From the NCBI GenBank assembly GCA_036268485.1, contig DATAUC010000109.1, positions 62,001 to 126,000 of the forward strand: a stretch of DNA of 64,000 nt. Direction: 5' to 3'. The stretch is from Bog-473 sp036268485. Its GTDB lineage: Bacteria; Actinomycetota; Acidimicrobiia; Acidimicrobiales; RAAP-2. The position numbers were made by a program, and so were the translations under genes. The notes beneath the pieces were generated by a model. That model was not told the DNA's origin and did no database searches. It saw only the letters and a program-made list of their open reading frames with translations. Shown here one piece after another: positions 32,220 through 41,308 of this stretch (the first letter of the stretch is position 1; each line of letters starts with the position of its first letter).

Positions 32220-33475
32220 GAAACAACACAAGCTTCGAGGTCGCGCCACGACTCATCGGGACCGAGCACGGCGTCGTAGGGGTCTGGAATGCGAACGGGT
32301 TCTGCGCCGCGTGCGCTGCCCGGAGGAAGCTGCCCATTCTCGTAAGCAACAAGGACGTCAAGCAATAGCAGGCGGGCATTGGCGACGGCGCCGTCGCTAG
32401 CCGAGAGATTGTCCTTGGAGCGGTCGACAATTGGACCCATGCTGACCTGGACCACGGAGTCCTCGTCCACCACGCTGCGGCTGAATCCGCTGTGGTGACC
32501 GCCGTCCATCAAGGAGCGGTCCTGACCCCAGCGGTTATTCCGGTCACCGCTGACCGTTGAGAAGTTGCGTGGGTCGGGATCAAAGTCTGCTCGAACTGCA
32601 CCGAAGTCCTTCTGGGATACCGGTGCGGCGCCATAGCTCCCGAAGAACAACAGGTGGTTGGTGTCATCCACTGGCGCGAACGCGAACAGGTGGTAGCGGT
32701 CAACGAAACCAGTCGCTGCCACAATCACCAGCGGAAAGAAGAAGTTGGTGACCCTGGCATACGTCTTCCCGTCGTCTTGCCTGCGCAACGAGGCGGCACG
32801 CATCCCAAACGAGGACTCGCCCACCTCATACGTGGGGATCTTGGTGAAGGCGACAGTCGCTTTGCCCTCGTCCATCGATTCGCTTTTCTCGTCTATGACT
32901 TTGCGGGTCCAACTCTGGTGGAGGATTCCAGCGTGCACTGAATCCAGTCCTCCTTCGAGCGCTTGGAGCCAGTTCACTGGCAGGACCGAGAAGGTCACCG
33001 CGGTCTTGTTTCCATGCTCGGCCGTGAAGGGCAAATCGGGGAACGGTGGTGGATCGGGACTCCCCAGCCACACCCAAGCGATGTTCCCCGCTTCGTGGAC
33101 TGGGTAGTGGGTCACCTGGACGTTCGCACAGAACCGGTCGTGTCGGTTGACCTGTGTCGGTGCTTCGACCACAGCGCCCGTCACGTCGGTCTTCCAGCCG
33201 TGGTAGATGCAGCGAAGCCCATTGCCCTCCACGCGCGCCAAGAGCAGTGACGCCTGACGGTGAGGACAGGCTTCGGCCAGGAATCCAAGGCGGCCATCAG
33301 GAGCGCGCCAGGAGACAAAGTTCTCCCCCAGAAGGCGAACGGGTGTCGGAGGCTCATCGGCCACAAGGTTGTCCGACAGTGCATAGGGGATCCAGCTGTT
33401 CTCGCGGATGAGCCTGCCCATCGGAGCGTCACCCTCAACCCGGACCATGAGTTCGTTTTCCTCGCGAGTGACCAT
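32216..33475 (-). CDS. Rieske non-heme iron oxygenase, alpha subunit (phthalate/vanillate-type)
   Basis: 419 residues. Rieske cluster motif CPHRQASLLLA followed by CIYHGWKTD (CxH and CxxH; about residues 69-91); mononuclear iron site LEGGLDSVHAGILHQ with the D-x2-H-x4-H triad. The length and lack of a beta subunit point to a homotrimeric three-component or phthalate-dioxygenase-like enzyme. No ferredoxin or reductase gene is nearby. Start ATG at 33473-33475 has GAGG upstream; a TTG 27 bases earlier is weaker. First gene of a four-gene operon whose leader holds a perfect palindrome next to a TetR gene. Confidence 0.9.
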   Translation of the reverse strand: MVTREENELMVRVEGDAPMGRLIRENSWIPYALSDNLVADEPPTPVRLLGENFVSWRAPDGRLGFLAEACPHRQASLLLARVEGNGLRCIYHGWKTDVTGAVVEAPTQVNRHDRFCANVQVTHYPVHEAGNIAWVWLGSPDPPPFPDLPFTAEHGNKTAVTFSVLPVNWLQALEGGLDSVHAGILHQSWTRKVIDEKSESMDEGKATVAFTKIPTYEVGESSFGMRAASLRRQDDGKTYARVTNFFFPLVIVAATGFVDRYHLFAFAPVDDTNHLLFFGSYGAAPVSQKDFGAVRADFDPDPRNFSTVSGDRNNRWGQDRSLMDGGHHSGFSRSVVDEDSVVQVSMGPIVDRSKDNLSASDGAVANARLLLLDVLVAYENGQLPPGSARGAEPVRIPDPYDAVLGPDESWRDLEACVVS

Positions 33476-33551
33476 CCCCGATTCCTCTCCCCAATCGATC
33501 AATGCGGTGCCTCAACGGAGCATTCCGCTCCCCGGCAACCAACGTCGATGT

Positions 33552-33573
33552 TATTTCGTCAAGTGACGAAATA
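33552..33573. promoter_or_regulatory. Perfect 22-bp palindrome upstream of the Rieske operon
   Basis: TATTTCGTCA and TGACGAAATA are exact inverted arms of ten bases with a two-base spacer (AG). It lies 77 bases upstream of the Rieske ATG and 75 bases downstream of the TetR stop. Very likely the operator of that TetR controlling the Rieske-TauD-SDR operon. By far the most symmetric site in the window. Confidence 0.75.
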
Positions 33574-33647
33574 CAACCGCAAGAGTGTCTGGACCTGCCA
33601 GAAAAGTTTGAGCTGCTGAGAATGAAGAGAAGCGAGTGTGTCAGCGC

Positions 33648-34289
33648 TCAGGTACTAAGGCGCCCGCCCTCAATCTCGCGGATGCACTGCTCAACGAATT
33701 CGACGACTTCGGCGTGCCCTAGGTCCAAGTCGAAGGCATTCTCGGTGGTAAGAAATCGAGACACGGCACTAAGGAGCAGGACGATCGCCTGGGGAGATTG
33801 GAAGGCTGTGGTGGATTGCGCCTTCCCGATGACCTCAGCGAAGGCCGCCAGCTGCCCACGTCGGAACAGGCGCGAGGATTCCGCAATTTCGGAACGGATG
33901 GCCTTGCGGTGATTCGCCAGCGCGATGAACTCCATGTTGAGGTCCCCATTCGAGCGATCCAACAAGAAATCCCAAAAGGCCCACAGCGGCTGAGGCGAAG
34001 TAAGCACTTCCTCTTGTCGGGACAAACTTCGACTGGCGCCTCGCCGGAAGAGCTCGATAAACAAGTCATCCATTGTCTCGAAGTAGTAGTGGATGGCATT
34101 GGGGAGCCCTGCACGCCTGGCGATCCCTCTGGAAGTGACAGCCGCGTAGCCCTCTTCAATCATGAGCGCCTCGGCGGCATCAAGTAGAGCGGTGCGCGTG
34201 GCTGAATCGCCATTTGAATTTCGCCGGCCTGCTGGCACTTGCTCGCTCCTCGTCCGCTCTCCAAGGGTTTGAGACGATTGTTTCACCAT
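33648..34289 (-). CDS. TetR-family regulator of the Rieske operon
   Basis: 213 residues. HTH: SATRTALLDAAEALMIEEGY, then VTSRGIARRAGLPNAIHYYFETMDDL (about residues 30-72). The C-terminal domain is helical with FEVIGKAQ-like segments of unknown ligand. Start ATG at 34287-34289; a GGTGA element precedes it. The gene begins 28 bases after the acyl-CoA dehydrogenase stop on the same strand and may be co-transcribed with it. It reads toward the Rieske operon, whose promoter carries the palindrome. Confidence 0.9.
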   Translation of the reverse strand: MVKQSSQTLGERTRSEQVPAGRRNSNGDSATRTALLDAAEALMIEEGYAAVTSRGIARRAGLPNAIHYYFETMDDLFIELFRRGASRSLSRQEEVLTSPQPLWAFWDFLLDRSNGDLNMEFIALANHRKAIRSEIAESSRLFRRGQLAAFAEVIGKAQSTTAFQSPQAIVLLLSAVSRFLTTENAFDLDLGHAEVVEFVEQCIREIEGGRLST

Positions 34290-34317
34290 GCTGCTCACCT
34301 GGTGAACCCCTACAGGG

Positions 34318-35460
34318 TTAGCACCCGAGGGCGCGGGCGATGACCAGGTGCTGGATTTCGTTGGTGCCCTCACCGATTTCGAGCACCTTGGCGTCGCAGT
34401 AGAAGCGGGCCACCGGCGACTCCAGCATGTAGCCGAGTCCACCATGGATCTGCACCGCTTCGGACGCCGCCGAAACAGCCAGGCGGCTGGCTTTCAGCTT
34501 CGCCATGGCCGCCTCCTTCATGAACGGCTGACCGGCGTCGCGCAGTGAGGCGGCCCGGTACGTAAGCCAGCGCGCCGCTTCAAGTTCGGTGGCCATGTCG
34601 GCCAGCTTGAACTGCACCGCTTGATAGGAGGAGATGGGTTGGCCGAACTGCCTTCGTTCCTTGGCGTACTCGGTGGCCATGTCCAGCACGGCCTGGGTCA
34701 GGCTGAGGGACAGCGCGGCGATGGAGATGCGCCCGACCTCAAGAGTGCGCAGGAACTGGCTGAGTCCCATGGCGGGATCCCCCACCAGATGATCGTCGGG
34801 CACCCACACATCGTCGAAGTACAGCGCTCTCGTATCGAGCCCCTTCCAACCGATGCCACGCATCTTGGGGCCCATGGTGAAGCCGGGCGTGTCCTTCTCG
34901 ACCACGAAGCTGGCGTAGGAACGGCTCTCCTCGTCGCCGGTGCGGGCCAACAGGGTGACGCCGAAGGACATGTCGGTCCCGGCGTTGGAGATGAACTGCT
35001 TGGCACCGTTGATGAGCCAGCCGCCGTCTCGTCGCACCGCCCTGGTGGTGATGCCACGCGCGTCGGAACCGGCGTCGGGCTCGGTAAGCCCGAACGCACC
35101 CAGCGCCTTACCTTCGGCCAACGGCCGCAACCACCGCTCCCGCTGCTCGTCGTTGCCGAAGAGGAAGAGCGGTAACGAACCGATGGTGACATGGGCCTGC
35201 CAAGCCGCTGCCACCGACTGGTCGGCCAAGCCAATCTGCTCCATGGCGGCCACGAAACCGACGGTCGACATGCCGATGCCGCCCCATTCTTCTGGGATGA
35301 GCATGCCGAGCAACCCCAGCTCACCCATTTCCCTGAGGAGGTCGGTCGGACAACGGGCTTCTTCCCAGGCGGCCGGGGCCCGGGTAGCGATTTCCTTCTG
35401 GGCGAAGTCACGGCAGAGCGCGGCGAGTTCGAGTTCGGCCTCGTCGAGGGAGAAGTCCAT
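34318..35460 (-). CDS. Acyl-CoA dehydrogenase
   Basis: 380 residues, complete ACAD: N-terminal helical domain, substrate-binding strand FGLTEPDAGSDARGITTRA, FISNAGTDMSFGV, C-terminal ERRQFGQPISSYQAVQ, and the catalytic Glu region VLEIGEGTNEIQHLVI, where Glu in GEGTNE fits the MCAD-type base. FAD-dependent alpha,beta-desaturation of an acyl-CoA. ATG at 35458-35460 has TAGGAT six bases upstream on its strand, so leaderless. It diverges from a class II aldolase gene with operator copy c between the two -10 boxes. It may be co-transcribed with the TetR gene. Confidence 0.93.
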   Translation of the reverse strand: MDFSLDEAELELAALCRDFAQKEIATRAPAAWEEARCPTDLLREMGELGLLGMLIPEEWGGIGMSTVGFVAAMEQIGLADQSVAAAWQAHVTIGSLPLFLFGNDEQRERWLRPLAEGKALGAFGLTEPDAGSDARGITTRAVRRDGGWLINGAKQFISNAGTDMSFGVTLLARTGDEESRSYASFVVEKDTPGFTMGPKMRGIGWKGLDTRALYFDDVWVPDDHLVGDPAMGLSQFLRTLEVGRISIAALSLSLTQAVLDMATEYAKERRQFGQPISSYQAVQFKLADMATELEAARWLTYRAASLRDAGQPFMKEAAMAKLKASRLAVSAASEAVQIHGGLGYMLESPVARFYCDAKVLEIGEGTNEIQHLVIARALGC

Positions 35461-35466
35461 GCCGTC

Positions 35467-35502
35467 ATCCTATGGACTGACCGGTACAAGGACCCGTACA
35501 CT
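35467..35502. promoter_or_regulatory. Divergent leaderless promoters with operator motif, variant c
   Basis: Two -10 boxes point outward: TAGGAT on the minus strand (35467-35472) and TACACT on plus (35497-35502), each six bases from its start codon. Between them lies TGGACTGACCGGTACA (35473-35488). One bound repressor would close both promoters. This is the cleanest example of the layout in the window. Confidence 0.7.
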
Positions 35503-35508
35503 GGGCCA

Positions 35509-36276
35509 GTGCCGTCGGACCGGGTGCCCCATTCCTTCCCCGAGTTCGACAACGCGGCAGACGAGCGGCGACACCGCAAGCAACGCCTCGCAGCCGCCTT
35601 CCGGCTCTTCGGGCGCTTCGGCTTCGGTGAGGGCACGGCGGGCCACATCACCGCCCGGGATCCCGAGCGCACCGACCACTTCTGGGTCAACCCGCTCGGC
35701 CTTGACTTCACCCAGATCCGGGTCAAGGACCTCATCCTGGTCAATCACGAGGGCGAGGTGATCGAGGGCTCCTGGCCGGTGAACAAGGCCGCCTTCGTCA
35801 TTCACTCGCAGATCCATGCCGCTCGGCCCGATGTGATCTCAGCCGCCCACGCCCACTCGGTGCACGGCAAGGCCTGGTCGTCGTTGCGCCGCTCCCTGGA
35901 TCCACTGACCCAGGACGCCTGCGCCTTCTACGGCGATCACGCACTCTTCGACGACTTCACCGGTGCCGTCTTCGACCTCGAAGAGGGCAAGCGCATCGCC
36001 CATGCACTGGGCGGCAACAAGGCCGCCATCCTGGCCAATCACGGCCTGCTTACCGTGGGTCGAACCGTCGACGCGGCCGCCTGGTGGTTCATCACCATGG
36101 AGCGCACCTGCCAGGCGCAGCTCCTGGCCGAAGCCGCCGGCACACCGGTTCTCATCAGCTCCGAGGTGGCCGAGATGACAGCCCGCCAGACCGGCGGAAA
36201 CCGTGCCGGTTGGTTCCAATTCCAACCTCTGTACGACCGCATCGTGGCCCAGGAGCCGGATCTGCTCGAGGAGTAG
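35509..36276 (+). CDS. Class II aldolase/adducin-like protein
   Basis: 255 residues. Seen: GEGTAGHITARDPE, then zinc ligands in SAAHAHSVHGKAW (His-x-His, about 111-116) and a third His in ILANHGLLTVG (about 175). This fold includes fuculose-phosphate aldolase, but actinobacterial members near acyl-CoA genes often act as decarboxylases or retro-aldolases on other carbonyls. Start GTG at 35509 is exactly six bases after TACACT; a GTG 15 bases on is possible. Convergent with the SDR of the next operon. Confidence 0.88.
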   Translation: MPSDRVPHSFPEFDNAADERRHRKQRLAAAFRLFGRFGFGEGTAGHITARDPERTDHFWVNPLGLDFTQIRVKDLILVNHEGEVIEGSWPVNKAAFVIHSQIHAARPDVISAAHAHSVHGKAWSSLRRSLDPLTQDACAFYGDHALFDDFTGAVFDLEEGKRIAHALGGNKAAILANHGLLTVGRTVDAAAWWFITMERTCQAQLLAEAAGTPVLISSEVAEMTARQTGGNRAGWFQFQPLYDRIVAQEPDLLEE

Positions 36277-36280
36277 GTCC

Positions 36281-37192
36281 TCAGACCTCCGGTGGGGGGA
36301 GGTGGGCCATGAATGTCCGTGACCATTGCAACAGGTCGCGTGGGATGTACGAGTCGGTGACATCGTTGATGAGATCCCAATGCTCGGCCACGTCCTCAAT
36401 GGAGGCTTCCCCCCGGTGGACGTACCCCGGCGTTGACGCCAGATACATCCGGGCGAAGCGTCCGGCCCCGGCGGCGTACATCTCACCATTGACCGGGCAC
36501 GACTCGTGCGCCAGGTAGGCCACCATGGGTGCCACCTGGTCCGGTGTCATTTCGGCCGCCCCGCCATCGCCAGCCATGCGGGTCACGGCGGCCGGCGCGA
36601 TCAGGTTCACCTTTATTCCCTGCCGGTAGCCCGCAGTGGCCAGGCTCCGGGTCAGGCCGATGACACCACCCTTGGCCGTGGCGTAGGAGACGTTGGTGGG
36701 CAGTCCGAACACGCCGCTCGAAGTGGTCATGACAATCCGGCCATACTCCTGTTCGGTCAGATGCGGCCACGCCGCCCGGGCCGTCAGAAACGAGCCGACG
36801 GTGTGAACGGCCAGGTGTCGCTGCAGGTTGTCCTCGTCCGCCTCGGGAAAGCCGGCCCAGCGAATGATGCCGGCGTTGTTGATGAGGATGTCCAGCCGAC
36901 CGAAATTGGCGAGTGCCCCATGGATGAGTGCCTGCGCGCCGTCGGCGCTGGAGACATCATTGGCGTCAGCCATGGCAGAGCCCCCCGCAGCCGCGATGGC
37001 GGCCACCACTTCGGCCGCCGGCCCCTCATCGGCACCGAGGCCATCCAATGTGCCGCCGAGGTCGTTGACCACGACGCTGGCGCCGCGTTGTGCCAGCAAC
37101 AGGGCATAGGCCCGTCCGATACCCCGTCCAGCCCCGGTGACGACGGCCACCCGGCCGTCGAAGCGGAGCTGTCCCGGGTCGTGTTCGCTCAG
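36281..37192 (-). CDS. SDR dehydrogenase, probable CTG start
   Basis: 303 residues if read from CTG. The Rossmann motif VAVVTGAGRGIGRAYALLLA, NNAGIIRWAG, SSGVFGLPTNVSYATAKGG (YxxxK) and the long C-terminal extension match hydroxyacyl-CoA-dehydrogenase-like SDRs. The usual GTG (37150) would delete the conserved stretch SEHDPGQLRFDGR before the Rossmann motif. In frame upstream the only candidate is CTG at 37190-37192, overlapping the amidohydrolase stop as CTGA, just as ATGA junctions occur elsewhere. A rare start is the best explanation. Confidence 0.75.
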   Translation of the reverse strand: MSEHDPGQLRFDGRVAVVTGAGRGIGRAYALLLAQRGASVVVNDLGGTLDGLGADEGPAAEVVAAIAAAGGSAMADANDVSSADGAQALIHGALANFGRLDILINNAGIIRWAGFPEADEDNLQRHLAVHTVGSFLTARAAWPHLTEQEYGRIVMTTSSGVFGLPTNVSYATAKGGVIGLTRSLATAGYRQGIKVNLIAPAAVTRMAGDGGAAEMTPDQVAPMVAYLAHESCPVNGEMYAAGAGRFARMYLASTPGYVHRGEASIEDVAEHWDLINDVTDSYIPRDLLQWSRTFMAHLPPPEV

Positions 37193-38433
37193 ACCGGCAC
37201 CGGGGTCTTGAACCCGAGCAGGTTCCCGAGCGTGCCGCCGATCATGGCGTCGCGCTCGGCATCGGGCACACCGGCGAACTGGTCGGCGATCAGCTGGCGG
37301 CTGCCCCGGAACGTGCCCTCCGCGTGCGGGTAGTCGTTACCCCACACGATGCTGGACAGGCCTGTGATGTGGCGACAGGCCACGGCGACCGGGTCGTCCT
37401 GAAATGAGATGTGGAACTGGCGCTTGACGTATTCACCGGGCGTGAGCGGGTAAGGCCACTTCTCGTTGAGGCGGAAGAGTTGCGCCATTTTCGTCTGCTC
37501 GGTGGCCGGCAGGTTCTCGTCCCAGTAGCCCAGCCACCAGTCGGGATCCTGACCGATGCCGGTGACCCAACACTTATCCATGGCGCCGACCAACGAAGCC
37601 AGCCAGTTGGCGTTGAACTCGATCAGCGCGAAGTGGAGATTGGGATACCGCTCGGGCACGCCGCCGCCGATGAGTTCGCACAACACCTGCTGGGGGACGA
37701 TGGAGCTGTATATCGCCTGCGTGATCATCCGCTTCGAGGCCGACTTCTCGGTCATCGGCTGATTGACCTGGGCCGCCGACTCCATCACCACCTTGAGCGT
37801 GGTCGACGTCGGGTCGTTGACCTTCACCCCGCCCGTTTGGGTGTGGATGAACACGTGGACACCGTTGGCCTGGGCGGCGGCCCACACCGGATCGAGGTCG
37901 CGTGAGTAGTACGGGATGGGGGGAACGGCTGGTAGCAGAATGGCCCGGGAACCCTGGGCAGCCACCCGTTCGATCTCGACCACGGCCTCGTCAATATCGG
38001 TGATGGGCACCGGTGACGTCGGGACCAGCCGGTCGAAGTAGGGCGTGAAGCGCTCGGCGATGTAGTCGTTGTAGACCCGGGCATGGGCCATGGACAGCTC
38101 GTGGTCGTCTGAGTACAGACCGAAGAGCGACAGGTTGGGGTGCATCACGCCGACATCGACACCGTCCTCGGCCAGGTCCTCAATGATCTGTTCGGGATCG
38201 CCTTCGGGCGTCCGGCCACTGGTCTGGCGGTATCGGGAGATGGTCCAGCCTTCATATCCCGGCGTGTGCAGGCGCCGGAAAACCGTGGCACCGTCCTTGA
38301 CCAGGGGTTCGATCTCGAAATCTTCCTCCCACACCCCACGCTCCCTCAGGTGCTTGGGTAGGCGGGTGATGAAGAGATCGATGGGCTCCAGAATGTGTCC
38401 GTCAGCGGACACGACAAATGGCTTTTCAGGCAT
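37189..38433 (-). CDS. Amidohydrolase-2 family protein (paralogue with SADGH motif)
   Basis: 414 residues, the longer amidohydrolase-2 group common in actinobacterial catabolic clusters. The first metal motif is changed from HxH to VVSADGHILEP; later HxxTG-like FIHTQTGG, ALIEFNANW and WGNDYPHAEG (distal Asp/His) remain. Such proteins are of uncertain activity (decarboxylase or hydrolase). Start ATG at 38431-38433 has GGAAGGG. It diverges from a cyclase-family gene with operator copy d in the gap, and precedes the CTG-start SDR. Confidence 0.85.
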   Translation of the reverse strand: MPEKPFVVSADGHILEPIDLFITRLPKHLRERGVWEEDFEIEPLVKDGATVFRRLHTPGYEGWTISRYRQTSGRTPEGDPEQIIEDLAEDGVDVGVMHPNLSLFGLYSDDHELSMAHARVYNDYIAERFTPYFDRLVPTSPVPITDIDEAVVEIERVAAQGSRAILLPAVPPIPYYSRDLDPVWAAAQANGVHVFIHTQTGGVKVNDPTSTTLKVVMESAAQVNQPMTEKSASKRMITQAIYSSIVPQQVLCELIGGGVPERYPNLHFALIEFNANWLASLVGAMDKCWVTGIGQDPDWWLGYWDENLPATEQTKMAQLFRLNEKWPYPLTPGEYVKRQFHISFQDDPVAVACRHITGLSSIVWGNDYPHAEGTFRGSRQLIADQFAGVPDAERDAMIGGTLGNLLGFKTPVPV

Positions 38434-38498
38434 GTGTGGTCCCTTCCGTCGGCGACCCAATGTAGATGCCGGCTCGTGCCGGCAGCCCTCGCGGAGAG

Positions 38499-38518
38499 TA
38501 GACCAACCGGTCGGTACA
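38499..38518. promoter_or_regulatory. Operator motif, variant d (full 20-bp form)
   Basis: TAGACCAACCGGTCGGTACA is 19 of 20 identical, on the opposite strand, to the site at 41311-41330. It lies between the divergent amidohydrolase (38433) and cyclase (38553) genes. Confidence 0.7.
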
Positions 38519-38552
38519 TTGCAATGAAGGCAGACGGCGAGGAGGCCAGAGG

Positions 38553-39611
38553 ATGACGAAGCGGTGGCAGCAACGGCCGGAGGGCTCGACCTGGGGCGAT
38601 TGGGGCGATGACGACGAGTTGGGCCGGATCAACCTGGTCACGCCGGAGAAGGTCCTCGAGGGCATCCGCGAGGTGCAGGCAGGCATCAGTTTCTGCCTGA
38701 GCCTCCCGCTCGACTATCCCGGCGGCACGGCACTGAACCAGCGCCGGCACCCGCCGGTACTGGCCCCCACCGAAGACATGAACGGTGCGCCGTCTACCTT
38801 CTACAACGTCCACATGAGTGAGATGGAAGCCTTCGGCGATCCAAAGTACGTCGACGTCTGGGCCGACGACGTGGTGACGCTATCGCTGCAGTACTCCACC
38901 CAGTGGGACTCATTGGCCCACGTGGGGGCCGAGTTCGATGCCGACGGTGACGGCGTCGAGGAGGGCGTCTATTACAACGGCTACCGGGCCGGTGTCGACC
39001 TGGTCGGGCCCAGCGACGATGCCCGGGGAGACGGAAGCGGGCATCGGGCCTTCGCCCATCACCTGGGTCTCGAACATATGGCCCACCATGGCGTCCAGGG
39101 CCGGGGCGTCCTCATCGACCTGGCCCACCACTTGGGACTCGAGTGGCGCGGTGTCGACCGGGCCACGTTGGAAGAGATCATGAAGGCGGACAATGTGGTG
39201 GTCGAGCCGGGCGACATGCTGTTGCTCCACACCGGATTCGCCACCAAGGTGCTCGAATGGGAGCGCAACCCTGACCCGAGGAAGATCCACACCACGGCCA
39301 CCTACCTCGACGCTCGGGATCCGTCGCTCCTCGAATGGATTGCCGACTCACAGATCTCGGCGCTCGTGGCCGACAACTACGCCGTAGAAGGTCTCCTCGG
39401 CAAGGACCGCGACGAGAGCCGACATTCCTTCCTGCCCATCCACCATCTCTGTCTCTTCAAGCTCGGCGTTCCCCTGGGCGAGATGTGGTACCTCCACGAG
39501 CTGGCCACTTGGCTGCGCGAACACCAACGCAGCCGCTTTCTGCTGACCGCGCCACCATTGCGCATGCCGGGCGTGGTGGGCTCACCGGTCACGCCCGTCG
39601 CTACCGTTTGA
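38553..39611 (+). CDS. Cyclase-family (kynurenine-formamidase-like) metal hydrolase
   Basis: 352 residues, cyclase (PF04199-type) fold. Seen: FYNVHMSEMEAFGD, the altered metal motif YSTQWDSLAHVGAEFD in place of HxGTHxDxPxH, RGVLIDLAHHLGLEW, and a late FLPIHHLCLFKLGVP. This family includes arylformamidase, isatin hydrolase and polyketide cyclases; here it may hydrolyse a ring amide or lactone. ATG at 38553 has AGGAGG. It is under operator copy d and ends one base from the convergent Baeyer-Villiger gene. Confidence 0.87.
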   Translation: MTKRWQQRPEGSTWGDWGDDDELGRINLVTPEKVLEGIREVQAGISFCLSLPLDYPGGTALNQRRHPPVLAPTEDMNGAPSTFYNVHMSEMEAFGDPKYVDVWADDVVTLSLQYSTQWDSLAHVGAEFDADGDGVEEGVYYNGYRAGVDLVGPSDDARGDGSGHRAFAHHLGLEHMAHHGVQGRGVLIDLAHHLGLEWRGVDRATLEEIMKADNVVVEPGDMLLLHTGFATKVLEWERNPDPRKIHTTATYLDARDPSLLEWIADSQISALVADNYAVEGLLGKDRDESRHSFLPIHHLCLFKLGVPLGEMWYLHELATWLREHQRSRFLLTAPPLRMPGVVGSPVTPVATV

Positions 39612-39612
39612 C

Positions 39613-41301
39613 CTACGACTGGTCGGCCACCGGTTGGCCCGCAGCCGACATGGCGAAGGAGTCATAGTTCTTGGCCACCACGTTGGCGATCACCGAGAAC
39701 AACTTCGGGCGACCGCCCGAGTTGAGCAGGTACCGCTTGGGTTTACCGGGGATGTTGGTACCGAAGAAGTAGCTATTCTCGCCGAACGGCGAGGCCGCCG
39801 CACCGCGGTTGACCATGTTGGTCCACCGATCCTCGGCCTCTTGCGTCACCTCAATCTGCGCAAAGCCATGAGCACGGGCGTACACCAGGAGGTCGGTAAT
39901 GAAGTCGACCTGGTCGCCGTTGTAGCGCGGGTTGTTACCCGAGGCGGCATGCGGGCCACCCGGAAAGAAGAGGTTGGGAAAACCGTGGGTCTGCACGCCG
40001 AGGAAGGTGACCGGGCCGTCGGCCCAGTACTCGCTCAGCGCCAGCCCGTCCCGGCCCGTGATGCCCATCCGGAACAACGCACCGGTCCCGAAGTCGAACC
40101 CGGTGGCCCAGATGATGACGTCGAAATGGCGCTCCCCGTCAGTGGTCTCAATACCTGTGGGCGTCACCCGCACCATCGGGGTCTCCCTCAGGTCGACCAG
40201 TGACACGTTGTCGCGATTGAACGTTTCGAAGTAGCCGGTGACGAATGGAGGCCGCTTCTGACCAAACAGGTGATCGTGAGGGATGAGGCGCTCAGCTGTT
40301 TCGGGATCGTTGACCAGGCCGCGGATCTTGTTGCCGATGAAGGCGCTCCACTCGGCCAGGGCCTCCTTGTTGAACAGCAGGTCGGTGTAGTTACTGGTGA
40401 GCTTGGTGAAACCCGGACTGTTCCACATCAGCTCGTAGTACCGCTGCCGCTCCTCGGCCGAGTCATCAAACGCCGCCTTGTCGTGAGAGCGATGAAGGAA
40501 ACCGTGGACGGAAGTGTTGAGGGTCTCACGCAGGGATTCGAACTCGGCCCGCAACCGGCCCTGTTCCTCGCTGGTGATGGGCGCATTGTTGAGCGGTGTG
40601 CACCAGTTCGCCGTCCGCTGGTACACGGTGAGTGACGCCACGGCATCGGCGATCACCGGCACCACCTGCACACCGCTGGACGACGTGCCAACCACCGCCA
40701 CCCGCTGGCCGGCCACATCGACGGGCTCGGTCGGCCACTGCCCGGTGTGATGCGTAACCCCGGTGAAGTCGTCACGTCCGGGCACGTCGGGCAGATACGG
40801 AATGGAGAGGACTCCGGTCGACGCAATGAGGAAGCGAGCCCGCACCACCGAGCCGTCACCGGCCTCGACTGTCCACAGACCTGAGGTTTCAGCGAAACGG
40901 GCCGACGTGACACGGGCGCCGAAGCGGATATGACGCCGGAGATCGAAGCGGTCCACCACGTGGTTGAGGTAGCGCTCGGTCTCGGGCTGGGGGGCGAAAT
41001 GCTCCTCCCACACCCACTCATTGAAGAGCTCCTCCGAGAAAAGATATCCGTAGGTGTAGCTCTCCGAGTCGAAGCGGGCCCCCGGGTAACGGTTCCAGTA
41101 CCAGGTGCCCCCAACACCTTGGCCGGCCTCCCACAACGATGCCGAAAAGCCGACTTGGAGCGCCTTGTACAACTGGTAGATGCCGGTGATCCCCGCACCC
41201 ACCACCAGAACCTCCACTTCGGCTTCAGAAGCGGGTTGCCCTGCAGCGGGCTCAGGTGCAGTGTGCATAGAGGAGACGGAGAGGCGGGCGTCAGCTGCCA
41301 C
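39613..41301 (-). CDS. Baeyer-Villiger (flavin-containing) monooxygenase
   Basis: 562 residues. Seen: FAD Rossmann VLVVGAGITGIYQLYKALQ, NADPH Rossmann VAVVGTSSSGVQVVPVIADA, and between them FTGVTHHTGQW, the FxGxxxHxxxW fingerprint of Baeyer-Villiger enzymes. It inserts oxygen next to a ketone to give an ester or lactone, the usual step after alcohol dehydrogenation in terpenoid or steroid breakdown. Start GTG at 41299-41301 has TACAAT seven bases upstream on this strand, a strong leaderless case; ATG at 41268 is an alternative. Under operator copy e. Confidence 0.93.
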   Translation of the reverse strand: MAADARLSVSSMHTAPEPAAGQPASEAEVEVLVVGAGITGIYQLYKALQVGFSASLWEAGQGVGGTWYWNRYPGARFDSESYTYGYLFSEELFNEWVWEEHFAPQPETERYLNHVVDRFDLRRHIRFGARVTSARFAETSGLWTVEAGDGSVVRARFLIASTGVLSIPYLPDVPGRDDFTGVTHHTGQWPTEPVDVAGQRVAVVGTSSSGVQVVPVIADAVASLTVYQRTANWCTPLNNAPITSEEQGRLRAEFESLRETLNTSVHGFLHRSHDKAAFDDSAEERQRYYELMWNSPGFTKLTSNYTDLLFNKEALAEWSAFIGNKIRGLVNDPETAERLIPHDHLFGQKRPPFVTGYFETFNRDNVSLVDLRETPMVRVTPTGIETTDGERHFDVIIWATGFDFGTGALFRMGITGRDGLALSEYWADGPVTFLGVQTHGFPNLFFPGGPHAASGNNPRYNGDQVDFITDLLVYARAHGFAQIEVTQEAEDRWTNMVNRGAAASPFGENSYFFGTNIPGKPKRYLLNSGGRPKLFSVIANVVAKNYDSFAMSAAGQPVADQS

Positions 41302-41308
41302 GGAGAAG

